39,802 bases of DNA. It comes from Mariniblastus sp. (GTDB lineage: Bacteria > Planctomycetota > Planctomycetia > Pirellulales > Pirellulaceae). A program made the translations under genes and the position numbers. The notes beneath the pieces were generated by a model. It searched no databases. It saw only the letters and a program-made list of their open reading frames with translations, and was not told where the DNA came from. Below are positions 8,530-15,722 of this stretch, piece after piece. The stretch covers positions 6,711-46,512 of the forward strand of contig JAKVBG010000031.1 in assembly GCA_022447605.1 (NCBI GenBank). Direction: 5' to 3'. Every line of letters begins with the position of its first letter. Within the stretch, counting starts at the first letter, position 1.

Positions 8530-9438
8530 TCAAGCGGAATCCCACAGCAACAGCACAATGCCTAGGAAGGCGACGATCGTACCGACCCATCCACGCCACG
8601 ATGTTTTCTCCTTGAAGAAAAGTGCGGAAAGGGGAATCAACAGCAGGGGAGGGGTCGCCATGATCGTGGCCGCGATCCCGACTCGGGTATTCTGAATCGA
8701 CACATAACTGAACCAAATGCCGAGAAAGGGACCGGCGATGGCTCCGGCCAACACAAACAGGGCAGCCACAGGGTTGCGCATCTGCTTGAAGGATCGGACC
8801 AGTTGCCCCTGGCATCCGGCCAGCATCCACAAAATAACCAACGCCACAAATATCCGCACCTCGGTCGCCGACAACGTGGAGTAGCCGTCGATCAAGGCAT
8901 ACTTGGTCACGATCAAATTTGCCGTTTGCCCCACCGCACCGACCAGCGCCAAGACGATTCCGATCACGTATTTGTCGGGCGGGTAAAGTTCCGAGACTCC
9001 GGCTGACCCTCTTTTTTCGAACACCACCCAACCGATCGCCAGCAGCGTGACCAGGATACCGAGCTGCTCCTGCCCATCCAGGCTTTCACCAAAACAGATC
9101 CAGCCGAACAGGGCCGTCATGACGGGCACGACGATCATCACCAACAAGGTTAGGCGGGGCCCGATATAGATAAACGCCAGGAACAGCGCGCCATCGCCGA
9201 TCACCAACCCCAACAAGCTGGAGAGGGAGAGCACTCCCCAACGCCACGGCTCCGTTTCAAACGGAAACAGTGAACCGGTCGTCCACCAGTGGAAGAGCGC
9301 GATCAGCACCATCGCCATGCCCAGCCGAAGGCGGTTGACCGAGCCGGCACCAATCAAACGACTGGCCACCGTAAAGAAAAGGGATGTGATGGCCCACAGG
9401 ACGGCCGTCGCCAAAGCTGCTAATTCACCGATATACAT
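8530..9438 (-). CDS. EamA/DMT-family transporter
   Basis: This 302-residue membrane protein has about ten hydrophobic segments arranged as two EamA repeats (for example MYIGELAALATAVLWAITSL at the start and GAIAGPFLGIWFSYVSIQNT in the second repeat). The family exports or imports small metabolites across the inner membrane; substrate cannot be told from sequence. I used the ATG at 9438 because the first membrane segment begins right there. A longer frame to 9474 would only add a polar stretch. It ends about 140 bases before the S51 gene start on the same strand. Confidence 0.92.
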   Translation of the reverse strand: MYIGELAALATAVLWAITSLFFTVASRLIGAGSVNRLRLGMAMVLIALFHWWTTGSLFPFETEPWRWGVLSLSSLLGLVIGDGALFLAFIYIGPRLTLLVMIVVPVMTALFGWICFGESLDGQEQLGILVTLLAIGWVVFEKRGSAGVSELYPPDKYVIGIVLALVGAVGQTANLIVTKYALIDGYSTLSATEVRIFVALVILWMLAGCQGQLVRSFKQMRNPVAALFVLAGAIAGPFLGIWFSYVSIQNTRVGIAATIMATPPLLLIPLSALFFKEKTSWRGWVGTIVAFLGIVLLLWDSA

Positions 9439-9532
9439 GGTCCGAGAGCATACCAGCAAACCGGGCCAATTCAAACGTGACCGGTCAAACGATCATCCGC
9501 CGTTGGCGGGCAGGCGGTATATCACCTGCGAA

Positions 9533-9565
9533 CAAAAAAAATATCCCCGGTTTTACCCGGGGATA
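9533..9565 (-). terminator. Rho-independent terminator after the small lipoprotein gene
   Basis: TATCCCCGG (9542-9550) and CCGGGGATA (9557-9565) form a perfect 9-bp stem with a 6-base loop. On the minus strand the stem is followed directly by a T-run (9534-9541). It lies 37 bases after the stop of the lipoprotein gene and should end the TolC-lipoprotein transcript. Confidence 0.9.
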
Positions 9566-9601
9566 GGCGCTTGGACCAATCGCTCTCAAATTCACTCCAA
9601 G

Positions 9602-10009
9602 CTAACGCCAGTTCTTGTTGGAAAAATTGACAGGCAGGATGGAACCCTCACCCGTCGCTGTGGTACTGTCATCCGGAACGGGTCCGTTCCGATCGCGGGG
9701 CTTCGGCTCACTTCCGGAATCGGGAAGGGCCTCATTGGCCGGATCCCAATCCTCCATCCATTCATCCTCCGGCAGCCCCATCGAAGGACTCTCCTCGATC
9801 GGTGCCAGGTTCGAATCCGCCGAGGGACCCGAAACCACGTGGTCCGGGTCGGAATAAACAGATCCGACCCGTCCCGCATTCCTGTCCGCTCGCTGGAAAA
9901 ACCCGCCGTAGGTCGGGTAACTGTAATCAAATGGACCACAGCACATCGCACAACCTGTCATGGTCACCAGGCAACAGCCGATCAACGGTTTGAGGACCCA
10001 GTTCTTCAT
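9602..10009 (-). CDS. Small planctomycete lipoprotein of unknown function
   Basis: This 135-residue protein begins MKNWVLKPLIGCCLVTMTGC, a lipoprotein signal with lipobox MTGC. It is followed by AMCCGPFDYSYPTYGGFFQR, a short segment that I recall as recurring in planctomycete lipoproteins. The rest is polar and acidic, rich in Pro, Asp and Ser, and likely disordered. I chose the ATG at 10009 rather than an upstream in-frame ATG because it starts the signal peptide. It lies 63 bases after the TolC-family gene on the same strand and before a terminator, so the two are probably co-transcribed. Confidence 0.8.
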   Translation of the reverse strand: MKNWVLKPLIGCCLVTMTGCAMCCGPFDYSYPTYGGFFQRADRNAGRVGSVYSDPDHVVSGPSADSNLAPIEESPSMGLPEDEWMEDWDPANEALPDSGSEPKPRDRNGPVPDDSTTATGEGSILPVNFSNKNWR

Positions 10010-10072
10010 TAGATTTTTCCGACTCCCCGGCAACGACCGTTTTTGCCCTGCCGATTTTCCCGTTGGAACATA

Positions 10073-12478
10073 CTATTTCAACTTCCTGATCACGGCACTT
10101 GAATTTTTACTTGGCTCACCCTCGGCGCGACCTCCCAGCCGATCCCAGTCGAGCGCGGCCCGACGAATCACGCGGGACGCCCGCTCGACCGGTTGTTCAA
10201 AATCGTCCACCCAGGCGGTCATGGGTACCGCTTCCTGCGGTTTGACCGGAGTTGTTGCAGCGGGTGTGGAGTTAAAATTCTCCGACACCGGATCCTCGAA
10301 TGTCATCAACGCGCGGGTGCCACCGGGCAGCGGTACCAGGGTGACCGGGTCCCTTGAATCGCTGGGGACCGGTTGGGCCGGGGTCGGCTCCCGGTTTTCC
10401 ACTGGCCTGGGAGCCGGTGTCGGAATTTCCTCGAAGGAATCGACCGGCTGCAATGGAATCGTCTCGAAACTTTCCAGCATCTGGCCGCCCGCTTCGACCG
10501 GGGCGGAATCGACTGGCCCGAGGCTGATCACCCCGGGTCGCGTCCAACCGTAATTGAAGACATGACTGGCACCGCGGCGGCGAGAGTATTCAAACGCATC
10601 CTGGTAAGCTTTCGCCGCCCAGGGTCCCTCGGCCATCGAAATATTGTTGTAGACCAGGACCGTTCCCATCCGGCGATGCGCCAGGGCGAGCGATTTGTTG
10701 TACTCGGTCAGGGCATTGTAGAAGGCGACCTCCGACTGGGCCCGCCGTCGCTGCGCATCGAGGGCGACATCCAGGGTCTCCAGGCCTTCCTCGATAATCT
10801 CCTCGAAATGTTCTTCTTCGATCGTCGTCTCTTTCCAGCGGTTGAAGGCGGAGTGCATCAGCCGTTGATTGGCGGCAATCGCCCGCAGTGCGTCACTCAA
10901 TTCCCGCGCCGCATCGAGCTCCATATCTTCCAGGCGGGCGATCTCCCGGGCCAATTTCAACTGGGCATTGCGAACATTGGAAAGTTCCCGGCGAAAACCG
11001 ATGGGCAAGCGGTAATCAACACCGAGGGCGAATTCCTGGAAATCTCCATCCATCAGCTCGTTCCAGGCACCGCTTTCTCTCCCTGGGAACCCACCTCCCT
11101 GACCCGACTTGGCGTAATCTTTACCCAACCCCAGCCAGCGATACAGACCCGTAACATTCAATTGGGGCAACAGCGAGTTCTTGGCGTAGGCCAGGGAGAG
11201 CTCCTTCTTCTTGATCTCCCACCGTTCCTGCCGCAGTTCCGGACGGTAAACCAACGCCTCATCCAGCGAACTGTCCCAGTCAAATTCAATCGGCGCCATC
11301 GACGCTTCATCGGTCGGCCGGATGACCTGACCATCGGTCGCAGCAATCCCCATCAGCCAGCGGAGATTGCTCTCGGCCACCAGCAGATTGTTGTACGCTT
11401 CGATCACGGACGAATCAAAGAAATAGTATTGCTCCCCTGCCTGGGCGACCTGTTGAATATTGACATCGGCCCCCTCTTCAAACTGGTCTTTCAGGATCCG
11501 CCACGTCTCCAATGCCGCTTTGCGACCAGTTTTGGCCGCATCCAGGTTGCGATAGGCCGAGTAGAGATCCCAGTACCGAATCTCAATATTGGTCACCATG
11601 TTCTGCAACTGCGCTTCCATATTGGCCAATTCCTGGTCGGTTCCGATCCGCGAAATCACGATCGGCATCCGCTGGATAAAAGCCCCGCGGCCACGCAGCA
11701 ACGGTTGTCGCACCTCAAATTCGAGATTGGTTCGATACCAGTCGGACAAGACCTGAAAACCATTCGGGTCAAGCGGGTTGTTATTGTCGGTGTAAACGTT
11801 GTTGTTTCGGAAGAACAACTGTGTTCCGTTGGCCGTTTTCTTGGCGAACTCGTAATCCCAACTCACCAGATCCTGCTGGAAAATTTGGGGCTCCAATGGA
11901 TTTGGCTGACCCCTGGTATTACGAGGCTCATTACTGTGATTCCAGAAGACACTGGTTGTGTACTGGGCGTCAAAATCGGCCAGGGCCGCCTCGACCCCTT
12001 GATTCACATCCAGCCCCGTATTGGTCAAGACCGTGGAGGGATCGGCAATCTGTCCCGTGTTGCCGATGAACCCGGGTTCCGTCTCACGAACCGCCACGTT
12101 GTAGATCGTCCCCACCGCGGCCGGCCCCTGGATCAGGTTGTCAATGCCGGGCACCACCCGGGCGCCCTGCAAGCTCGGCGTGCCATAACCCCGCAGGATC
12201 TTGGCGTTCTGCAACGAGATGGAAACGACCTGCTCCAGCGTCATGTCCCGGAACGATTCAAAATCCGGGTCGACCACCGTCATGGGGGCCTTCGCTTGAC
12301 TGACCTCGGCCAACTGGGCGACCTCGACATCCGGGTACTCAATATCGGTCGCCTGGTCGACGTAGTAAGAGAGATTTCCCTGGTCGTGCAGGTAGAGGGG
12401 TCGCGACGGCGAACAGCCGGCGAACCAGAACGACAGTAGCGCCGTCCATATCAACAACCTAGGGAGTTTCCAGCTCAT
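10073..12478 (-). CDS. TolC-family outer-membrane efflux lipoprotein
   Basis: This 801-residue protein is an outer-membrane channel of the TolC/OEP type. The signal ends in the lipobox FAGC, so it is a lipoprotein. The body has two long helical OEP repeats with typical phrases such as LEFEVRQPLLRGRGAFIQR, ELRQERWEIKKKELSLAYAK and VDYRLPIGFRRELSNVRNAQ. A Pro-rich, low-complexity C-terminal tail of about 170 residues follows. It is longer than E. coli TolC because of the N-terminal and C-terminal additions. No membrane-fusion protein or pump gene lies next to it, so its inner-membrane partner is encoded elsewhere. The downstream small lipoprotein gene is probably in the same operon. Confidence 0.92.
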   Translation of the reverse strand: MSWKLPRLLIWTALLSFWFAGCSPSRPLYLHDQGNLSYYVDQATDIEYPDVEVAQLAEVSQAKAPMTVVDPDFESFRDMTLEQVVSISLQNAKILRGYGTPSLQGARVVPGIDNLIQGPAAVGTIYNVAVRETEPGFIGNTGQIADPSTVLTNTGLDVNQGVEAALADFDAQYTTSVFWNHSNEPRNTRGQPNPLEPQIFQQDLVSWDYEFAKKTANGTQLFFRNNNVYTDNNNPLDPNGFQVLSDWYRTNLEFEVRQPLLRGRGAFIQRMPIVISRIGTDQELANMEAQLQNMVTNIEIRYWDLYSAYRNLDAAKTGRKAALETWRILKDQFEEGADVNIQQVAQAGEQYYFFDSSVIEAYNNLLVAESNLRWLMGIAATDGQVIRPTDEASMAPIEFDWDSSLDEALVYRPELRQERWEIKKKELSLAYAKNSLLPQLNVTGLYRWLGLGKDYAKSGQGGGFPGRESGAWNELMDGDFQEFALGVDYRLPIGFRRELSNVRNAQLKLAREIARLEDMELDAARELSDALRAIAANQRLMHSAFNRWKETTIEEEHFEEIIEEGLETLDVALDAQRRRAQSEVAFYNALTEYNKSLALAHRRMGTVLVYNNISMAEGPWAAKAYQDAFEYSRRRGASHVFNYGWTRPGVISLGPVDSAPVEAGGQMLESFETIPLQPVDSFEEIPTPAPRPVENREPTPAQPVPSDSRDPVTLVPLPGGTRALMTFEDPVSENFNSTPAATTPVKPQEAVPMTAWVDDFEQPVERASRVIRRAALDWDRLGGRAEGEPSKNSSAVIRKLK

Positions 12479-12545
12479 GGGATTTCCATATCCTGCTGTC
12501 TGTTCGAAAAAACGGCACGACTCGCAGCTGTCGCGACGTTAAATC

Positions 12546-12564
12546 AACGGGCAAATTGCCCGTT
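12546..12564. repeat. 19-bp perfect palindrome upstream of the TolC-family gene
   Basis: AACGGGCAA and TTGCCCGTT flank a single central A. It lies 68 bases upstream of the TolC-family start codon and shares the core GGCAAATTGCC with the palindrome at 12925-12941 before rpmF. An operator-like role is possible but unproven. Confidence 0.6.
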
Positions 12565-12579
12565 CTTCGAACCCCCCTG

Positions 12580-12860
12580 GTTGCGCACTGACCGTCCGCC
12601 CAAGGCGTCGACGGTCCGGAAACGCTTCCACAAAGGAATCATCGACCCGATAATCGTCAAACTTTGGGGAATCCGCAAATTTTATCTGCCCTTCCTGGAT
12701 TAACCGCTAGCAGCCGTAAACCGGGGCCTGCCATCACGTTGCCAAACCTGGCTCTCGCCTGGCTACGTCGGTCCAGCCGGACACCGATTCCGCTCGCTCC
12801 GCCACACCGGCTACCCCGTATCGGCCATTATTTGGTCAAATATAGCCGAATCCCGGTCAT
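12580..12860. other. Intergenic region between divergent tolC-like and rpmF genes
   Basis: The stretch between the palindrome and the rpmF promoter holds no coding frame that I can support. A long minus frame running from 13424 down to 12828 is the antisense shadow of rpmF plus flanking DNA. Nothing else recognisable was seen. Confidence 0.4.
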
Positions 12861-12868
12861 TTCAGCCG

Positions 12869-12897
12869 TTGAGGCAATCGGGCCGACTGGATACACT
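12869..12897 (+). promoter_or_regulatory. Likely promoter of rpmF
   Basis: TTGAGG (12869-12874) and TACACT (12892-12897) are separated by 17 bases and lie about 65 bases before the rpmF start. The palindrome at 12925-12941 falls inside the predicted 5' leader. Confidence 0.5.
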
Positions 12898-12924
12898 ACG
12901 TGATCGAAAGTTCGAGAGAGACGT

Positions 12925-12941
12925 TCTGGCAAATTGCCAGA
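12925..12941. repeat. 17-bp palindrome in the rpmF leader
   Basis: TCTGGCAA and TTGCCAGA flank a central A just downstream of the predicted promoter and 21 bases before the rpmF ATG. Its core matches the palindrome at 12546-12564. It could be an operator or an RNA element. Confidence 0.55.
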
Positions 12942-12961
12942 CCAGACGAGGTAAGTAAGAC

Positions 12962-13162
12962 ATGGCCGTACCGAAACGAAAGCATTCCAATTCACGAAGT
13001 GGCAAACGGCGTTCCCACGACCGCTTGCCGTCCCGACCACTGACGGTCTGCCCCAAGTGTAGTGCCACGGTACCGACCCACGTCGTCTGTCCCGAATGCG
13101 GTTTCTACATGGGCCGCGTGGTGGATCCGGTCGACGACCAGATGGACGAAAAAACGGCTTAA
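12962..13162 (+). CDS. rpmF: 50S ribosomal protein L32
   Basis: This is a component of the large ribosomal subunit. The 66-residue protein has the family start MAVPKRKHSNSRSGKRRSHD and the zinc-binding form of L32, with CPKC (Cys30, Cys33) and CPEC (Cys43, Cys46). A purine-rich GAGGTAAGTAAGAC precedes the ATG. In many bacteria rpmF precedes plsX and fab genes; here the next plus-strand gene is hemL, about 390 bases away, so that linkage is absent. Confidence 0.97.
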   Translation: MAVPKRKHSNSRSGKRRSHDRLPSRPLTVCPKCSATVPTHVVCPECGFYMGRVVDPVDDQMDEKTA

Positions 13163-13550
13163 AATTCCGGCCCCACCGTCCCACTCGTTTCGCGCTCGCC
13201 TGCACCCATTCATCAATAACCGACCGCGCGCGGTCCCTCAGACGGGCATGGGAGCAACGCCGCTTGCCTCTCCGATCGATACTCAACCCCGCGTTGACTT
13301 CCGTTTTGAGTCGTTTGTTTTTTTCCTTCGTGCGACGCCCCTCTCCACCCGTCGCCGTGATCGGCACCAGAACGTTTTCCGTTGTCTGCCGTGGCGTCAC
13401 GCGGTAAACAGTCTGACGATTCACTTACCGCCTACCTCGTGAGTTCGAGTCTGCTAAAATTTTCTCGTGATCCATCTTGGTTGCCGCCCCACGGTTCACG
13501 CCCTTTTTCAGGTTTGGCTGCCCAGGCTTCCGCCGCGACAGGAACATCCC
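13163..13550. other. Intergenic region between rpmF and hemL
   Basis: About 390 bases without a supportable gene. Frames in this stretch give Arg/Pro/Ser-rich translations typical of GC-rich noncoding DNA. A GTG at 13467 is in frame with hemL and would extend it by 28 residues; I consider it less likely than the GTG at 13551. Confidence 0.4.
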
Positions 13551-14846
13551 GTGACAGAACCGACTCGAGAGAAGAGCCATCAGGCGTATCAACGCGCACA
13601 GCAGTTGATGCCCGGCGGCGTGAACAGCGCCGCCCGCGCCTTTGGTGCCGTGGGTGGTGAACCGATCGTCTTTGAGCAGGGCCAAGGGGCCTACCTGCAG
13701 GATATCGACGGCAACCGCTACATCGATTATATCGGTTCCTGGGGGCCCATGATCCTGGGGCACCAATTTGAGGCGGTCAAAGAGGCCGTCCACCAAGCCG
13801 TGGAAAGGGGAACCAGTTTTGGCGCTCCGACACTGGCCGAAAACGAACTGGCCGAATTGATTATCGCGGCCGTGCCGTCGGTCGAGATGGTCCGACTGGT
13901 CAACTCGGGTACCGAGGCGACGATGAGCGCCATACGGGTCGCTCGCGGGTTTACCGGGCGGGACAAAGTGATCAAGTTTGCTGGAAACTACCACGGTCAC
14001 GTTGATAGCCTGCTCGTTTCGGCCGGCAGCGCCGCCGCCACACTGTCCGTCCCCAACTCACCCGGTGTGACCGAGGGCACGACCCGTGACACCCTCGTAC
14101 TGAACTACAACGATTGCCAGCAACTGGAGACCACCTTCGCCGAGCAGGGTGACCAGATTGCAGCGGTGATCCTCGAACCGGTCTGCGGCAACATGGGAGT
14201 CGTGACACCGACACCCGAGTTCCTTTCGGCCCTGCGCCAGCTGACCACTCAGGCGGGCGCGGTGCTGATTTTTGACGAAGTGATGTGCGGTTTCCGCGTC
14301 GCGTTCTCGGGGGCTCAATCGTTATGGGGAGTCACCCCGGACATGACCACGATGGGTAAGATCGTCGGAGGAGGCCTGCCGCTCGGTGCCTTTGGTGGTC
14401 GCCGTGACATCATGCAACACGTCCTACCGGCCGGCAAGGTTTTCCAAGCCGGCACGTTGAGCGGCAACCCGATTGCCACGGCCGCCGGGATCGCCATGCT
14501 GACCAGTCTGCGCGACCAACCGCCGTACGACGCCCTGGAACAGTCCAGCCGGAAACTGGCCGAAGGCCTGACCGACGCCTGCCGGACGGCTGGAATCGAA
14601 CACTGCCTGAACCGTGTGGGCAGCATGATGACCCTCTTTTTCCAGGACGGACCCGTCGTCGATTGGGAGAGCGCAGCCCGCTCCGACGTCGACCGTTTTG
14701 CCCGCTTCTTCTGGGGGATGATCGAACAGGGGGTCTACCTGCCCTGCAGCCAGTTCGAAGCGCTCTTCGTTTCGACGGAACACTCCGCGGCCGATATCGA
14801 TGCGACGATCGAAGCCGCGCGACAGGTTGTGACCACGCTGAAATAA
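13551..14846 (+). CDS. hemL: Glutamate-1-semialdehyde 2,1-aminomutase (HemL)
   Basis: This cytoplasmic PLP enzyme converts glutamate-1-semialdehyde to 5-aminolevulinate in the C5 pathway of heme synthesis. Motifs include LMPGGVNSAARAFGAVGGEP, RLVNSGTEATMSAIRVARG, KFAGNYHGHVDSLLV, the PLP-phosphate region IFDEVMCGFRV, and the catalytic Lys270 in TTMGKIVGGGLPLGAFGG. From the GTG at 13551 the protein is 431 residues, the normal family length, with AGGAA 8 bases upstream. A longer form from the GTG at 13467 is possible. It ends just before a strong hairpin shared with the convergent selenoprotein gene. Confidence 0.96.
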   Translation: MTEPTREKSHQAYQRAQQLMPGGVNSAARAFGAVGGEPIVFEQGQGAYLQDIDGNRYIDYIGSWGPMILGHQFEAVKEAVHQAVERGTSFGAPTLAENELAELIIAAVPSVEMVRLVNSGTEATMSAIRVARGFTGRDKVIKFAGNYHGHVDSLLVSAGSAAATLSVPNSPGVTEGTTRDTLVLNYNDCQQLETTFAEQGDQIAAVILEPVCGNMGVVTPTPEFLSALRQLTTQAGAVLIFDEVMCGFRVAFSGAQSLWGVTPDMTTMGKIVGGGLPLGAFGGRRDIMQHVLPAGKVFQAGTLSGNPIATAAGIAMLTSLRDQPPYDALEQSSRKLAEGLTDACRTAGIEHCLNRVGSMMTLFFQDGPVVDWESAARSDVDRFARFFWGMIEQGVYLPCSQFEALFVSTEHSAADIDATIEAARQVVTTLK

Positions 14847-14848
14847 AA

Positions 14849-14873
14849 CGACCCCGCTCATCGAGCAGGGTCG
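14849..14873 (-). terminator. Hairpin terminator between convergent hemL and selenoprotein genes
   Basis: CGACCCCGCTC (14849-14859) and GAGCAGGGTCG (14863-14873) form an 11-bp stem with one mismatch and a 3-base loop. On the minus strand it is followed by TTTTATTT, a good intrinsic terminator for the four-gene set starting at 18654. It also lies just past the hemL stop and may work in both directions. Confidence 0.8.
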
Positions 14874-14901
14874 CTGGTGGCATCATTTTTTTGCCCGCGT
14901 T

Positions 14902-15513
14902 CTAGCTGGTCGTGGCACTCCTGGTTTCTGCTTCCTCAATCAATTCATTGATCGAGTAATCCAGATCCCGGGGGTTGATGGAGCGGATCACGCCCTGATC
15001 GTCGATCAGGATAATGGTGGGGAACGCATTGATCCCGTAGCTTTTGGAAATGGACATGCCGTCATCATAGAAAGAACGCCAGATCAGGTTCTTCTCAGCC
15101 ACGACTTTTCGAATCGTGTCGAGATCATCATCCGTATTGACGCCCACCAAGGCGAATGGCTTGCCGGACAATTCGGTTACGAGCGACCGCTCGTGATCGT
15201 ACATCGCACGACAGGGCGGTCACCAATCACCCCAAAAATCGAGCATCACGACCTTGCCCCGGTAATCGCTCAACTTGAAAGGGGCGCCATCCAGATCGTT
15301 CCCCTTGATCTCCGGCGCCAGGCTCCCCTCGGCGACGGCGACCGGCAGCCCGCCGGGGTTGAATTCCCCGGTGAAATTTTGCGGTATGTTGATCAGTGAT
15401 TGAGAGCTGGACGTTTCCGCCCCACCCGAATTACCTGTCGTTGTCTCGGCCGGTTTGCAGCCGAACGTCATGCCCGCCATCAAGGCGACCACGATTAGCC
15501 AATCCCGTTTCAT
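14902..15513 (-). CDS. Thioredoxin-like (TlpA-type) lipoprotein, predicted selenoprotein with Sec98 at TGA
   Basis: This 203-residue redox lipoprotein is read through an in-frame TGA at 15220-15222. Before the TGA are the signal MKRDWLIVVALMAGMTFGC, a Ser/Thr-rich linker, then the start of a TlpA/AhpC-like thioredoxin fold (APEIKGNDLDGAPFKLSDYR, GKVVMLDFWGDW). After it the same frame continues PPCRAMYDHERSLVTEL, ALVGVNTDDD, the cis-Pro segment AFPTIILIDDQG and the end of the fold. The TGA falls exactly on the first Cys of the redox motif, giving U98-P-P-C101. A hairpin with a GGUC loop lies 31 bases downstream, as expected for a bacterial SECIS. GGAGG precedes the ATG at 15513. It is last in a four-gene minus-strand set. 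A nonsense-mutated pseudogene is the alternative, but the downstream frame is intact. Confidence 0.85.
15179..15194 (-). promoter_or_regulatory. Predicted bacterial SECIS apical hairpin
   Basis: In the mRNA, ACGAGC and GCUCGU pair as a 6-bp stem closing a GGUC loop. The loop begins 31 nt after the UGA codon. Known bacterial SECIS elements have an apical loop with a G in its first two positions about 16-37 nt past UGA, and E. coli fdhF also shows GGUC. The bases also encode HERSLV, which may be constrained by the protein, so the hairpin is supportive and not proof. Confidence 0.65.
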
Positions 15514-15572
15514 CCTCTCAACCTCCCAGTTTTCAGTAAAAACAAATCCCCAAACATTGCCCATCCGTCGGT

Positions 15573-15722
15573 TCAACCGACGTTCGCCGACTCTCCATCA
15601 TCGTGTCGCTCTTCCCGGTCGAGTGCCCGGGCGCCCAATGTGATCGCCCCAAACGCGCCGAGAAATGCCAACAGCATCATGATCCACGCGAGGACCCAAT
15701 ACCCCATTCCAGGTGCAAACAT
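15573..15722 (-). CDS. 49-residue single-pass membrane protein
   Basis: The short frame begins ATG at 15722, sharing one base with the TGA stop of the ABC fusion gene (TGATG), which indicates translational coupling. The translation MFAPGMGYWVLAWIMMLLAF continues LGAFGAITLGARALDREER and ends in a charged acidic tail. It has one membrane helix (about 7-32) and a cytosolic-type polar C-terminus. It lies between the transporter and the Sec-thioredoxin gene. Function is unknown. Size and topology recall small assembly proteins such as CcmD, but there is no sequence match that I can point to. Confidence 0.7.
   Translation of the reverse strand: MFAPGMGYWVLAWIMMLLAFLGAFGAITLGARALDREERHDDGESANVG

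Noticed and set aside
10373..12439. Long plus-strand frame (688 codons) opposite the TolC-family gene
   Set aside because: Antisense shadow in GC-rich DNA. The minus strand encodes an unmistakable OEP protein.
12828..13424. Minus-strand frame of 198 codons around rpmF
   Set aside because: It overlaps rpmF in antisense, and its composition (Arg-rich) is typical of noncoding frames.
15220..15222. TGA splitting the thioredoxin-like gene read as an ordinary stop or pseudogene
   Set aside because: The stop falls exactly on the redox Cys, the frame is intact on both sides, a SECIS-like hairpin follows and selA is present. A pseudogene is possible but less likely.
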